A DNA stretch of 21,556 nucleotides from CAZIQY01 sp964541605. GTDB taxonomy: Bacteria; Desulfobacterota; Syntrophia; Syntrophales; UBA2185. Where the stretch lies: assembly GCA_964541605.1 (NCBI GenBank), contig CAZIQY010000045.1, positions 1 through 21,556 on the forward strand, in the 5' to 3' direction. Both the position numbers and the translations under genes were made by a program. Positions 7,379 through 15,309 of this stretch are shown here, piece after piece; the stretch's first letter is position 1; each line of letters opens with the position of its first letter. The notes under the pieces were generated by a model that was given only the letters and a program-made list of their open reading frames with translations, did no database searches and was not told where the DNA came from.

Positions 7379-8173
7379 ATGAAAGAAATCCCCGTATTGC
7401 TCTACCATAACATCGGAAATTATCCCGAAGAGATGATGGAAGACGGGCTCCTACCGGAAACGTTTGAAAAGCAGATGGCGTTTCTCGCGGAGAACGACTA
7501 CAGGATTGTTCCCCTCGAGCAGGCAGTTGCCCATCTTAACGGGCTTGCGGAATTACCCCCTAAATCCATTGCCATCACAATCGACGGCGGTTATGAAGAT
7601 GCCTTCACCCATGTTCTTCCCGTTTTAGGGAAATATAACTTCCCCGCCACGTTTTTCATCCCGCCCGGCTTCATCGGAGAAGAACGATCCATAAAAGGAC
7701 ATCCCATCAAGTGCCTGAACTGGAGCGCCCTTGAGGACATCGCGCACGACGGCATGGAGGTCGGACTACTTGCTTATGACGGCATGGGCATCAGGCATCA
7801 CTATGATGAACAAGTAGTTAAAGATAGTATTGCTAACTCTTTGAATATCATGAGGAATAAGATTGTTGGAGAAATCCGTTACTGCGCTTTCAAAGAGGGC
7901 GTGCCCGGAACATCTCTGTGGAAGTTTACCCAGTCTCTGGGATTTCAGGCTGTCTTCACCCAGTGCCCAACCAATCAGCCGGCGACGCCTTCAGCTATCG
8001 GGCGCATTCAGATCGACGATGACGATCACAATATTTTTCTGACCAAGATTTCAACTACATATCTCTTTTTCAAAGACAAACCTTCGTGGAAATACATCCG
8101 CCGGTATCACATGGATAAAATGGTTCACCGTTTTTCGGAAACATGGAACAGGATGACACGGACTCGTAACTGA
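7379..8173 (+). CDS. NodB-like polysaccharide deacetylase homologue, catalytic residues lost
   Basis: A 264-residue protein with the fold signature of carbohydrate esterase family 4: it opens MKEIPVLLYHNIG, then has SIAITIDGGYEDAF (63-76) and PATFFIPPGFIG (89-100). The active-site motifs are degraded. The TFDDGY motif reads TIDGGY, so the metal-binding Asp is Gly70. The SHTxxH motif reads LLAYDG (130-135), so both metal-binding His are Leu131 and Gly135. The R-x2-P-Y motif is absent (YCAFKEG). It is intact in length and frame, so it looks retained rather than decaying, perhaps as a binding or partner protein. The start is placed at ATG 7379, not the in-frame ATG 7331, because family homology begins at MKEIPVLLYH and the upstream ATG belongs to the repeat. 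Confidence 0.75.
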   Translation: MKEIPVLLYHNIGNYPEEMMEDGLLPETFEKQMAFLAENDYRIVPLEQAVAHLNGLAELPPKSIAITIDGGYEDAFTHVLPVLGKYNFPATFFIPPGFIGEERSIKGHPIKCLNWSALEDIAHDGMEVGLLAYDGMGIRHHYDEQVVKDSIANSLNIMRNKIVGEIRYCAFKEGVPGTSLWKFTQSLGFQAVFTQCPTNQPATPSAIGRIQIDDDDHNIFLTKISTTYLFFKDKPSWKYIRRYHMDKMVHRFSETWNRMTRTRN

Positions 8174-8226
8174 ACAAACCTAATGACATGATGATCATCA
8201 TCAGGATCTTCAACTAATCATCACCC

Positions 8227-10161
8227 ATGTGCGGCATCTGCGGTAAACTGACCACTAACGGCAACCCGGTGGAGGAAGGCCTGATCCGTCGGATGGCATC
8301 CGTCATGAAACACCGCGGGCCGGATAATGACGGCATCTATTTGAGTCCGCCCCGCTCGGCAGGCGCCGGCGTTGATACAAGCGTCGGTCTCGGTCACAGA
8401 AGGCTCAGCATCATCGACCTGTCCGAGGCGGGCCGCCAGCCCATGTCCAATGAAGATAAAACCATTTGGATGGTTTTCAACGGTGAGATTTATAATTTTC
8501 AGCCCCTGAGAAAGGAGCTCGAAAGCCGGGGGCATCGTTTTTCTTCCCGGACAGATGGAGAGACGATCATCCATCTTTACGAGGAGGACGGCATCGATGC
8601 GGTCAAAAAGCTGGTCGGCATGTTCGCTTTCGCCATCTGGGATGAGCAGAAACAGTTGCTGCTTCTGGCGAGAGACCCCATCGGGATCAAACCTCTCGTT
8701 TACTACCGCAACGAAAACAGTCTGACCTTTGCTTCAGAAATAAAAAGCATCCTCCAAGATCTAGATGTCAAGAGAGATATGGATTGGGAGGCTCTTAGCC
8801 TTTATCTGACACTCAACTATATCCCGGCGCCTTATACGATATTCAAGGGCATCCGGAAGCTGAAACCCGGGCACATTCTCGTCTGGCAAAGCGGCGACAT
8901 CAGGGAACAGGAATACTGGGACATCGGCGGCCCAACGGTATTCTTAGGCAACAACATCGGAAATGACCTGGAATCACGAAAAGTGTCTTTGTTCAACAGT
9001 CTCGACGAAGCCGTCCGCATGCAGATGATCGCCGATGTGCCCGTGGGGGCTTTTCTGAGCGGTGGGATCGATTCCAGCGTTATCGTGGGACTCATGGCCA
9101 GGCATTCCAGCCGGCCGCTGAAAACATATACCATCGGCTACGACGATATGCCCATGTTCGATGAAACGGCATACGCCCGTGACGTGGCCTCTTTGCATCA
9201 GACGGATCATCATGAAATCAAATTGTCATCTAAGGACATGATTTCCGCCATTCCGCAGGTGTTTGACGCTTTCGATGAGCCCTTCGGCGATTCTTCGGCC
9301 CTTCCTACCTTTATTGTCTCCCGCGAGACAGCACGGGACGTCAAAGTAGCCCTCTCCGGGGACGGCGGCGACGAGCTGTTTGCGGGATACCGGATGTACC
9401 GAGGCGAGGCTTGGTTTTCGAAGTATCGCCTCATTCCTCCGTTTATCCGTAAAAAAGCAATTGAACCGATTTTACTCTCTTTCTCCGACTCCAGAGATAC
9501 GGCTATTGCCGAATACGTGCGGCGGGCGAAGAAGTTCTTCAGAGGTGCGAAAGATTCATTTGAAGAACGTTTTTTTGCCTGGAACGAACTTTTCTCTATT
9601 GAAACGAGGCGTGAATTGATGATGAACGCCGATGGATTCGATCATGATCTCGGCAAAAAAATCCTTGCCGAGAGGCTTAACGAACGCAACGACGATCCAA
9701 TCAACCACATGCTCTACGCCGACCTGAAAGAATCCCTTCCGGGGGACATGCTCAGGAAAGTGGACGCCATGAGCATGGCCCATTCTCTCGAAGTCCGCGT
9801 CCCTCTTCTGGATCACCGACTGTGCAGTCTTGCATTCTCCATGGCCGGAAACTGGAAAATCAAGAACGGCAAAGCGAAATACATCTTCATGGAAACCTTC
9901 AAAAACCTTCTCCCGCCATCCCTCCATGACCGGCCCAAGCGTGGTTTCGAAATGCCCATCAGCAAATGGCTAAAAACGGACCTCCGTTATCTCATCGAGG
10001 AAAACCTTTCACAGGAAAGAATCACCCTGCAGGGCATCTTTCATTACCCCATAATCAAGCGTCTCATCGATGATCTCATGTCAAACCGGTCCGACACTTC
10101 CTGGCAACTCTGGAATCTCATCGTGTTTCAAGTCTGGCATGCGCGATATGGGAAAAATTAA
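8227..10161 (+). CDS. asnB: Asparagine synthase (glutamine-hydrolysing)-like amidotransferase
   Basis: A 644-residue two-domain class II amidotransferase. Cys2 (MCGICG) is the N-terminal nucleophile exposed after Met removal. GHRRLSIIDLS and FNGEIYNF belong to the glutaminase domain (to about residue 215). The synthetase domain has the ATP pyrophosphatase loop SGGIDSS (278-284) and SGDGGDELFAGY near residue 376. All key residues are present, so it should hydrolyse glutamine, pass ammonia through the tunnel and amidate an adenylated carboxylate. Inside a polysaccharide operon such AsnB-like proteins often act on a glycan or uronic acid rather than free aspartate; that is inference from context. 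ATG 8227 is fixed by the MCGI start. Confidence 0.9.
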   Translation: MCGICGKLTTNGNPVEEGLIRRMASVMKHRGPDNDGIYLSPPRSAGAGVDTSVGLGHRRLSIIDLSEAGRQPMSNEDKTIWMVFNGEIYNFQPLRKELESRGHRFSSRTDGETIIHLYEEDGIDAVKKLVGMFAFAIWDEQKQLLLLARDPIGIKPLVYYRNENSLTFASEIKSILQDLDVKRDMDWEALSLYLTLNYIPAPYTIFKGIRKLKPGHILVWQSGDIREQEYWDIGGPTVFLGNNIGNDLESRKVSLFNSLDEAVRMQMIADVPVGAFLSGGIDSSVIVGLMARHSSRPLKTYTIGYDDMPMFDETAYARDVASLHQTDHHEIKLSSKDMISAIPQVFDAFDEPFGDSSALPTFIVSRETARDVKVALSGDGGDELFAGYRMYRGEAWFSKYRLIPPFIRKKAIEPILLSFSDSRDTAIAEYVRRAKKFFRGAKDSFEERFFAWNELFSIETRRELMMNADGFDHDLGKKILAERLNERNDDPINHMLYADLKESLPGDMLRKVDAMSMAHSLEVRVPLLDHRLCSLAFSMAGNWKIKNGKAKYIFMETFKNLLPPSLHDRPKRGFEMPISKWLKTDLRYLIEENLSQERITLQGIFHYPIIKRLIDDLMSNRSDTSWQLWNLIVFQVWHARYGKN

Positions 10162-11326
10162 GGTCGCTCACGTCATCACGCGCTTCGATAAGGGCGGCTC
10201 TGCTGAAAATACATTTCTGAGTGTTCGGGGTCTCGACAACGGAAAATATGACGTGCTTCTGATCAGGGGCCTTGCCCGGGAATCATGCATGAGCGACCAG
10301 GAAGCAGCGGCTGTGGAAATAAACCTCGCAGAAGCCGAAAAGAGCGGTGTCAGGATTCTCAGCCTTCCAGAACTTGTGAGGAATATTGACCCCTTAAGCG
10401 ACCTCAAGGCTTTTTTCGCATTGATCAACATTTTGAAACGGGAGAAGCCGGACATCGTTCACACCCACACCTCCAAAGCAGGCATTCTCGGGCGCTGGGC
10501 AGCTTTCTTTGCAAAGGTTCCCATCATCATTCATACGCCCCACGGACATGTTTTCTGGGGATACTTCAATCGATGGAAAACCTCGTTATTCATCTTTATA
10601 GAGCGTCTTACGGCCCGTGTTACGGACAGAATCATCACCTTGACCGAACAGGAGAAGAGGGATCATCTCCGCTTCGCCATCGCCACTGAAGGAAAATTCA
10701 CCGTCATCCACAGCGGGGTTGATCTGAGTAAATTTTCCGATGCAACGGCAGATGCCTTTGAAATGAAAAAGAAACTCGGCATACCGGAAGAAGCTTTTGT
10801 TGTGGGAACCGTGGGACGACTCACACCAGTTAAAGGACATAAATACCTGCTTGAGGCGGCGGCAAAGGTCGTGCAAGAGAAAACGAACACTTTCTTCGTT
10901 TTTTTAGGCGATGGAGAACTGCTGAATGAACTTACGGAAATGGTGTCCACGCTGGGAATTAACGACCATGTGAAATTCTTAGGCTGGCGGCCGGACGTGG
11001 CCGATGTCATGTCAACTTTCGATGTCTTTATGCTGCCATCTCTCAACGAAGGCATGGGCAAGGTTCTTGTGGAAGCGATGGCGATGGGGAAGCCGATCAT
11101 TGCAAGCAATGTGGGAGGCATTCCCGATCTTGTCACGCACGAGCTAAACGGACTGCTTGTTCCTCCAGTGGATGCGGACGCCATGACAGATGCCATCATC
11201 ACCCTGCATGGCGATCCCTCAAAAACGAAAATAATGGCCGAAAAAGGAAAGGTGATGGCCGCCGGTTACAGCGTGGATGCGATGGTACAAAAAATTGATC
11301 GTTTGTACGATGAGTTATCGAAATGA
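10148..11326 (+). CDS. Glycosyltransferase family 4
   Basis: A 392-residue GT-B fold transferase. It starts MGKIKVAHVITRFDKGGSAE with the acceptor glycine loop. VHTHTSKAGILGRWAA (104-119) and HTPHGHVFWGYF (129-140) are typical of bacterial undecaprenyl-linked GT4 enzymes. TVGRLTPVKG (221-230, Arg224/Lys229) and EGMGKVLVEAMA (Glu301/Glu309, EX7E) form the donor site. The frame is open well upstream within asnB (to 10070), but homology begins here. ATG 10148 overlaps the end of asnB by 14 bases; ATG 10139 would add three residues. The overlap indicates translational coupling to the amidotransferase. Confidence 0.87.
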   Translation: MGKIKVAHVITRFDKGGSAENTFLSVRGLDNGKYDVLLIRGLARESCMSDQEAAAVEINLAEAEKSGVRILSLPELVRNIDPLSDLKAFFALINILKREKPDIVHTHTSKAGILGRWAAFFAKVPIIIHTPHGHVFWGYFNRWKTSLFIFIERLTARVTDRIITLTEQEKRDHLRFAIATEGKFTVIHSGVDLSKFSDATADAFEMKKKLGIPEEAFVVGTVGRLTPVKGHKYLLEAAAKVVQEKTNTFFVFLGDGELLNELTEMVSTLGINDHVKFLGWRPDVADVMSTFDVFMLPSLNEGMGKVLVEAMAMGKPIIASNVGGIPDLVTHELNGLLVPPVDADAMTDAIITLHGDPSKTKIMAEKGKVMAAGYSVDAMVQKIDRLYDELSK

Positions 11327-11369
11327 CAAAAAAAGGGAATTGCGACACAGTTTCTGATGGTAGAACTTC

Positions 11370-12812
11370 ATGAATAAAGAGAAAAGGTTATTGATTCTAT
11401 TAACAATCGCTCTCATCTTGAGCATTTCGGGAATCCAGCAGTCTTTTGCCACTGATTACCAGCAAGTCGCCAGCCTGATGGACCTGCGAACAACTTTCAG
11501 CGATGGAGACTACAATGTAGAAGAGCTCGTGCTGATGGCTAAACAGCGGGGCTTCAGTGTCGTTTTCATTAATGATCATGATCGGATGGCGATGGAATAT
11601 GGCATTCCTCCCTTCAGAAATCTTATCAGAAAAAGGAACGAACTAAATTCCATCAACCTGCAGGGGACAGACCGATTCATCCAGGCGATCCGCGAGGCCG
11701 AAAAGAAATATCCCGACATGATCATTGTGCCCGGATCGGAGACCGTTCCTTTTTATTACTGGACAGGGAGCTCGCTCACCGGCACCCTGACCGCCCACGA
11801 TCATGAAAAGCGGCTTCTGACCGTCGGCATGGAAAATCCGGAGGATTATGAAAACCTGCCGATCCTCTACAACGGCCTTTCGCTTCGATATGCCGGCAAT
11901 GCTCTTCCGGAGCTCATTTTTTTCTCTATTTCTTTCGCGGCAGGTATCATCATGATCCGGTGGTGTGGCATCATGCGAATAGCAGGCATAGTTATAGTGA
12001 TACTGTCCATTGCTTTTATCCTGAACAGCAATGGCTTCAGAAGCTCACCCTTCGATCCGTATCACGGCAACCAGGGGATGGCACCCTATCAACTGCTTAT
12101 TGATTACGTCAATTCAAAGGGCGGTATGACGTTCTGGAACTATCCCGAAACAAAATCCGGCGTCAGAAAGCTGGGGCCGATTCGCGTCAGCACCCTCCCC
12201 TATCCGTCTGCCATTCAGGAATCTAAGTCTTACACAGGATTTTCCGCAATTTATGGAGAAAATATCACGTTGACGGAACCAGGGAATATCTGGGATACGA
12301 CGCTGAAAGAGTATTGCGCGGGTTACAGGGATCGTCCTCCCTGGGGCATAGCGACGGCGGATTTTCACAAGGAAGGTGAAAGTGGGGAAAAGCTGGGAAA
12401 CTACCAAACCGTTTTTTTTGTACGGGGAAAGACAAAAAATGCGGTGTTAGATGCCATGAAAAACGGCAGAATGTACGCCTGCCAAATGAACGTTCCTCAG
12501 AGCCTGAAGCTCGATGATTTTTCTGTTTCCTCCGCTGACGGGCAAACGAAAGGAATTTCAGGCGATACTGTGGTCTTGCAAGGATTCCCGAAGATTAGGA
12601 TCGCCCTTTCAACAGGTGGTGCCGCCAAGATCTCCGCCAAGGTTCGCCTTATCCGTTCCGGCGAAGTGATCTACACATTCGAGGAAAAGTTGCCCCTACA
12701 GATCGATTATGTTGACCCCTACTACAAACCGGGAGACAGGATTTACTACCGGATCGACATAAAGGGAGCGGGAGCTATAGTATCCAACCCCATTTTCGTC
12801 ACCTTTCAATAA
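11370..12812 (+). CDS. Exported/membrane PHP-domain-like protein with altered metal site
   Basis: 480 residues. A signal peptide (1-27, KEKRLLILLTIALILSIS... ending SFA) is followed by a PHP-like start: MDLRTTFSDG (37-46), EELVLMAKQRGFSVVFINDHD (51-71) and PGSE (121-124). A pair of membrane helices (about 181-198 and 202-219) interrupts the domain. GGMTFWNYPE (251-260) and GIATADFHKEG (326-336) then match later PHP motifs, and a beta-rich tail (about 375-480) follows. In PHP phosphoesterases motif I carries H-x-H and motif III a His; here these positions are R/T and N/Y, while Asp69-His70-Asp71, Glu124, Asp331 and His333 remain. It is either an exported phosphoesterase with a reduced metal centre or a non-catalytic relative. 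It follows the GT4 by 43 bases and precedes wbqC by 22, so it belongs to the operon. Confidence 0.65.
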   Translation: MNKEKRLLILLTIALILSISGIQQSFATDYQQVASLMDLRTTFSDGDYNVEELVLMAKQRGFSVVFINDHDRMAMEYGIPPFRNLIRKRNELNSINLQGTDRFIQAIREAEKKYPDMIIVPGSETVPFYYWTGSSLTGTLTAHDHEKRLLTVGMENPEDYENLPILYNGLSLRYAGNALPELIFFSISFAAGIIMIRWCGIMRIAGIVIVILSIAFILNSNGFRSSPFDPYHGNQGMAPYQLLIDYVNSKGGMTFWNYPETKSGVRKLGPIRVSTLPYPSAIQESKSYTGFSAIYGENITLTEPGNIWDTTLKEYCAGYRDRPPWGIATADFHKEGESGEKLGNYQTVFFVRGKTKNAVLDAMKNGRMYACQMNVPQSLKLDDFSVSSADGQTKGISGDTVVLQGFPKIRIALSTGGAAKISAKVRLIRSGEVIYTFEEKLPLQIDYVDPYYKPGDRIYYRIDIKGAGAIVSNPIFVTFQ

Positions 12813-12834
12813 CTATGGGGGCCAATTCTGGATC

Positions 12835-13518
12835 ATGATCGTCGCCGTACATCAGCCGCAATATCTTCCCTGGCTCGGCTATTTCGACAAGATCGATAAA
12901 GCTGACGTCTTCGTGCTTCTTGACAACGTGCAATTCAAAAAGAACGAATGGCAGAACCGAAACAAAATCAAGACTGCCGATGGCTGGCAATGGCTGACGG
13001 TGCCGGTCCTGTATAAATTTCCCCAATTGATCAACGAGGTGGAAGTCAACAACAAAGAACGCTGGCAGCACCGGCAGCAGCAGGCCATTGTATCAAATTA
13101 TAAAAAAGCCCCTTTCTGGAAACTGCTCGAAGGTTTCTTTGGGGACATTTTTACCACGAAATGGCATACCATCTCGGAACTGAATATTGCTGTCGTACGA
13201 AAACTGGCCGACAGTCTTGGCATCGACACGCCTCTTTACGTTGCCTCCGAACTCGGGCAATTCCCCGATGATCCTGACCAAAGATTGATTGCCATCACAA
13301 AACATTTCGGAGCAGACAGCTACCTTGCGGGAAGTGGCGGAAAAGACTACATGAATCTGGAAAAATATGATAATAATGGTATCAGGGTGTTGTTTCAGGA
13401 ATATACCCATCCGGTCTATGATCAACTTTTTGGAGGCTTTGAACCTTACATGTCCGTGCTCGATCTCATCTTCAATCACGGCAACGACAGTCTCAGGATT
13501 TTAAGGGGGAATTCATGA
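12835..13518 (+). CDS. WbqC-like family protein
   Basis: A 227-residue cytoplasmic protein with the WbqC family signature MIVAVHQPQYLPWLGYFDKI at residues 1-20, then VFVLLDNVQFKKNEWQNRNK (26-45) and TVPV. Length is usual for the family. WbqC-like proteins occur in O-antigen and capsule loci beside aminotransferases and acylating enzymes; the reaction is not certain to me, and attachment of an amino acid or acyl group to an amino sugar is only a reasonable guess. It ends in ATGA shared with the PIG-L gene (13515-13518), so the two are translationally coupled, and AAGGGGG near 13503 serves the downstream start. Confidence 0.82.
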   Translation: MIVAVHQPQYLPWLGYFDKIDKADVFVLLDNVQFKKNEWQNRNKIKTADGWQWLTVPVLYKFPQLINEVEVNNKERWQHRQQQAIVSNYKKAPFWKLLEGFFGDIFTTKWHTISELNIAVVRKLADSLGIDTPLYVASELGQFPDDPDQRLIAITKHFGADSYLAGSGGKDYMNLEKYDNNGIRVLFQEYTHPVYDQLFGGFEPYMSVLDLIFNHGNDSLRILRGNS

Positions 13519-14132
13519 AGATATTAGCCATCGGCGCCCACCCTGATGATATAGAAGTGGGCTGCGCCGGCACGCTGTTAAAGTACGCAAAGCAGGGCCA
13601 TGAAATCTATGTCCTCATCATGACGGAAGGCCACAAGGGCGGCGAGTCTTCCGTGAGAAAAGAAGAACAACTACGGTCTGCGGAAATTCTCAAACCACAA
13701 GAAGTTATCTGGGGAAAATATAAAGATACCGAGCTTTCTCCCAATATGAACCAGATGGTGTATGACATTGAGGGCGTCCTGAAAAAGATCAACCCGGCGT
13801 TCACCTTTGTCAACTTTGGAGAGGACACGCATCAGGATCACAGGGCATTGAGCAAGGCAACCGTCTCCGCTTCTCGCTATATCAGAAACGTCTTGTTCTA
13901 TGAAGGCCCCACCACGCACGATTTTGCCCCCGTAGTTTTTGTAGATATCAAGGAATCGGTGGAGGACAAAATTTCGATGCTTCTGGCCCATCAGTCCCAG
14001 GTCATGAAGACAAATATCGAAGGGCTGTCGATCGTCGATATTGCCAGATCAACGGCCATCTTTCGAGGCATTCAGAGTCGCGTTCAGTACGCCGAGGGTT
14101 TCATCCCCATGCGATTGTTCATAAATATTTAA
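13515..14132 (+). CDS. PIG-L family N-deacetylase
   Basis: A 205-residue zinc-dependent deacetylase of the PIG-L/LmbE family. MKILAIGAHPDDIEVGCAGT (1-20) contains the AHPDD metal/catalytic motif (His9, Asp11, Asp12). The second motif TEGHKGGES is at about 36-44. THQDHRALSKA near residue 112 provides the third zinc-ligand His. All catalytic elements look intact, in contrast with the NodB-like protein in the same cluster. It should remove an N-acyl group, usually acetyl, from a GlcNAc-type sugar, freeing an amine for modification. The strong AGGGGG ribosome site and ATGA overlap tie it to wbqC, and DegT follows after two bases. Confidence 0.87.
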   Translation: MKILAIGAHPDDIEVGCAGTLLKYAKQGHEIYVLIMTEGHKGGESSVRKEEQLRSAEILKPQEVIWGKYKDTELSPNMNQMVYDIEGVLKKINPAFTFVNFGEDTHQDHRALSKATVSASRYIRNVLFYEGPTTHDFAPVVFVDIKESVEDKISMLLAHQSQVMKTNIEGLSIVDIARSTAIFRGIQSRVQYAEGFIPMRLFINI

Positions 14133-14134
14133 TC

Positions 14135-15187
14135 ATGATTCCACACTCAAGACCAACTCTGGATCAGACTGATTACGAAGCCGTTCTGGATGTGCTGAAA
14201 TCAGGGCACATTGTTCAGGGCGCATGTGTCGGGCAGCTTGAGCAAACGATGGCCGCCATGATCGGAGTACGGGGCGGGGTAGCCGTCAGTTCCGGCACAG
14301 CAGCGCTCCATCTTGCACTTCTCAGCCTCGGCATACAAAAGGGCGATGAGGTGATCCTGCCGTCATTTGTCTGCTCGGCGCCGCTTCATGCCATCTCATA
14401 CACCGGCGCTGTTCCGGTAATAGCCGATATCGACCGCTTAACCTTTAATATCGATCCGCGCGACCTATCTGCCCGCATCACCCCGAAAACGAAGGCCGTC
14501 ATTGTTCCCCACATGTTCGGTATGGCCGCGGACATGGATGAAATCCGCTCCTTCGGCATCCCAGTCATCGAGGACTGCGCCCATTCATTGGGCAGCCGTT
14601 ACAAAGGCGCTTTCACCGGCAGTTTTGGAGATCTTGCCATGTTTTCTTTTTACGCGACCAAGATAATCGCCACCGGCGAGGGCGGGATGGTTCTCTCCAG
14701 CAACGAAACTTTAATAGAATGCATTCGTGATTTGCGGGATTACGACGAGAAGGAGGCCCTCAAAATCAGATACAATTACAAATTGACCGATATTGAGGCC
14801 TCTCTCGGGTTCAGCCAGTTGAAAAAGCTCTCTTCCTTTATCGAAATAAGGCAAAAAATAGCCAGCTTATATAACCGTGAGTTTCAAGCGAGCCCTTTCA
14901 GGCTGCCCTTCATCTCCCCAGACAGGGATCACGTGTATTACCGTTATGTAGCCATTCATGATCGGGCTGCCGATTTTATTGAGAAGATGACACAAGCCGG
15001 CGTATCCTGCAGAAGGCCGGTCTTCAAACCGTTGCACCGCTATTTGAACCTGCCGGATCATAAAAACACCGAATGGGTCTGGGAAAGGGCCGTTTCCATA
15101 CCGATCTACCCTTCCCTGACGGAAGACGAGATTTCAAAGATTATTGATGTGGTGAAATTTATTGCAAGAAATTACCACTGCTCCTGA
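14135..15187 (+). CDS. DegT/DnrJ/EryC1/StrS family sugar aminotransferase
   Basis: A 350-residue PLP-dependent fold type I aminotransferase acting on nucleotide-linked keto-sugars. SRPTLDQTDYEAV (5-17) is the family N-terminus. SSGTAALHLAL (52-62) is the phosphate-binding turn, EDCAHSLGS (146-154) supplies Asp147 for the pyridine nitrogen, and FSFYATKIIATGEGG (170-184) holds the PLP Lys176. RYNYKLTDIEASLGFSQL is the usual distal motif. Length is slightly short of the common 370-400 but complete. The keto-sugar precursor enzymes (dehydratase, epimerase) are not in the window. It starts two bases after the PIG-L stop, giving a wbqC-PIG-L-DegT unit for amino-sugar handling. Confidence 0.9.
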   Translation: MIPHSRPTLDQTDYEAVLDVLKSGHIVQGACVGQLEQTMAAMIGVRGGVAVSSGTAALHLALLSLGIQKGDEVILPSFVCSAPLHAISYTGAVPVIADIDRLTFNIDPRDLSARITPKTKAVIVPHMFGMAADMDEIRSFGIPVIEDCAHSLGSRYKGAFTGSFGDLAMFSFYATKIIATGEGGMVLSSNETLIECIRDLRDYDEKEALKIRYNYKLTDIEASLGFSQLKKLSSFIEIRQKIASLYNREFQASPFRLPFISPDRDHVYYRYVAIHDRAADFIEKMTQAGVSCRRPVFKPLHRYLNLPDHKNTEWVWERAVSIPIYPSLTEDEISKIIDVVKFIARNYHCS

Positions 15188-15197
15188 AAGAGTTGAA

Positions 15198-15279
15198 TGT
15201 CATTCGGAATATGAGTAAAGACGTCCTGGATTCCCGCCACAGCCTGCCCTCGAATGTCCTTATCGGGGGCGGGAATGAC
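15198..15279. repeat. TGTCATTC...GGAATGAC palindromic element, copy 2 (divergent)
   Basis: A degraded left end TGTCATTCGGAAT (15198-15210) and a clear right arm CTGGATTCCCGCC (15226-15238) paired with GGCGGGAATGAC (15268-15279). The 9-bp arms ATTCCCGCC/GGCGGGAAT at 15230-15238 and 15268-15276 are perfect, with a 29-bp loop. It fills most of the 122-bp space between the aminotransferase and the WecA-like gene. Same family as the elements at 7231 and 16557. Confidence 0.55.
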
Positions 15280-15309
15280 GACTTTTGACGAACTCATCAA
15301 GGTTAAGTT

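Noticed and set aside
10070..10147. Longer start for the GT4 gene that begins in the middle of the asnB end
   Set aside because: The extra residues are out-of-frame asnB sequence, and GT4 homology starts at MGKIKVAHV.
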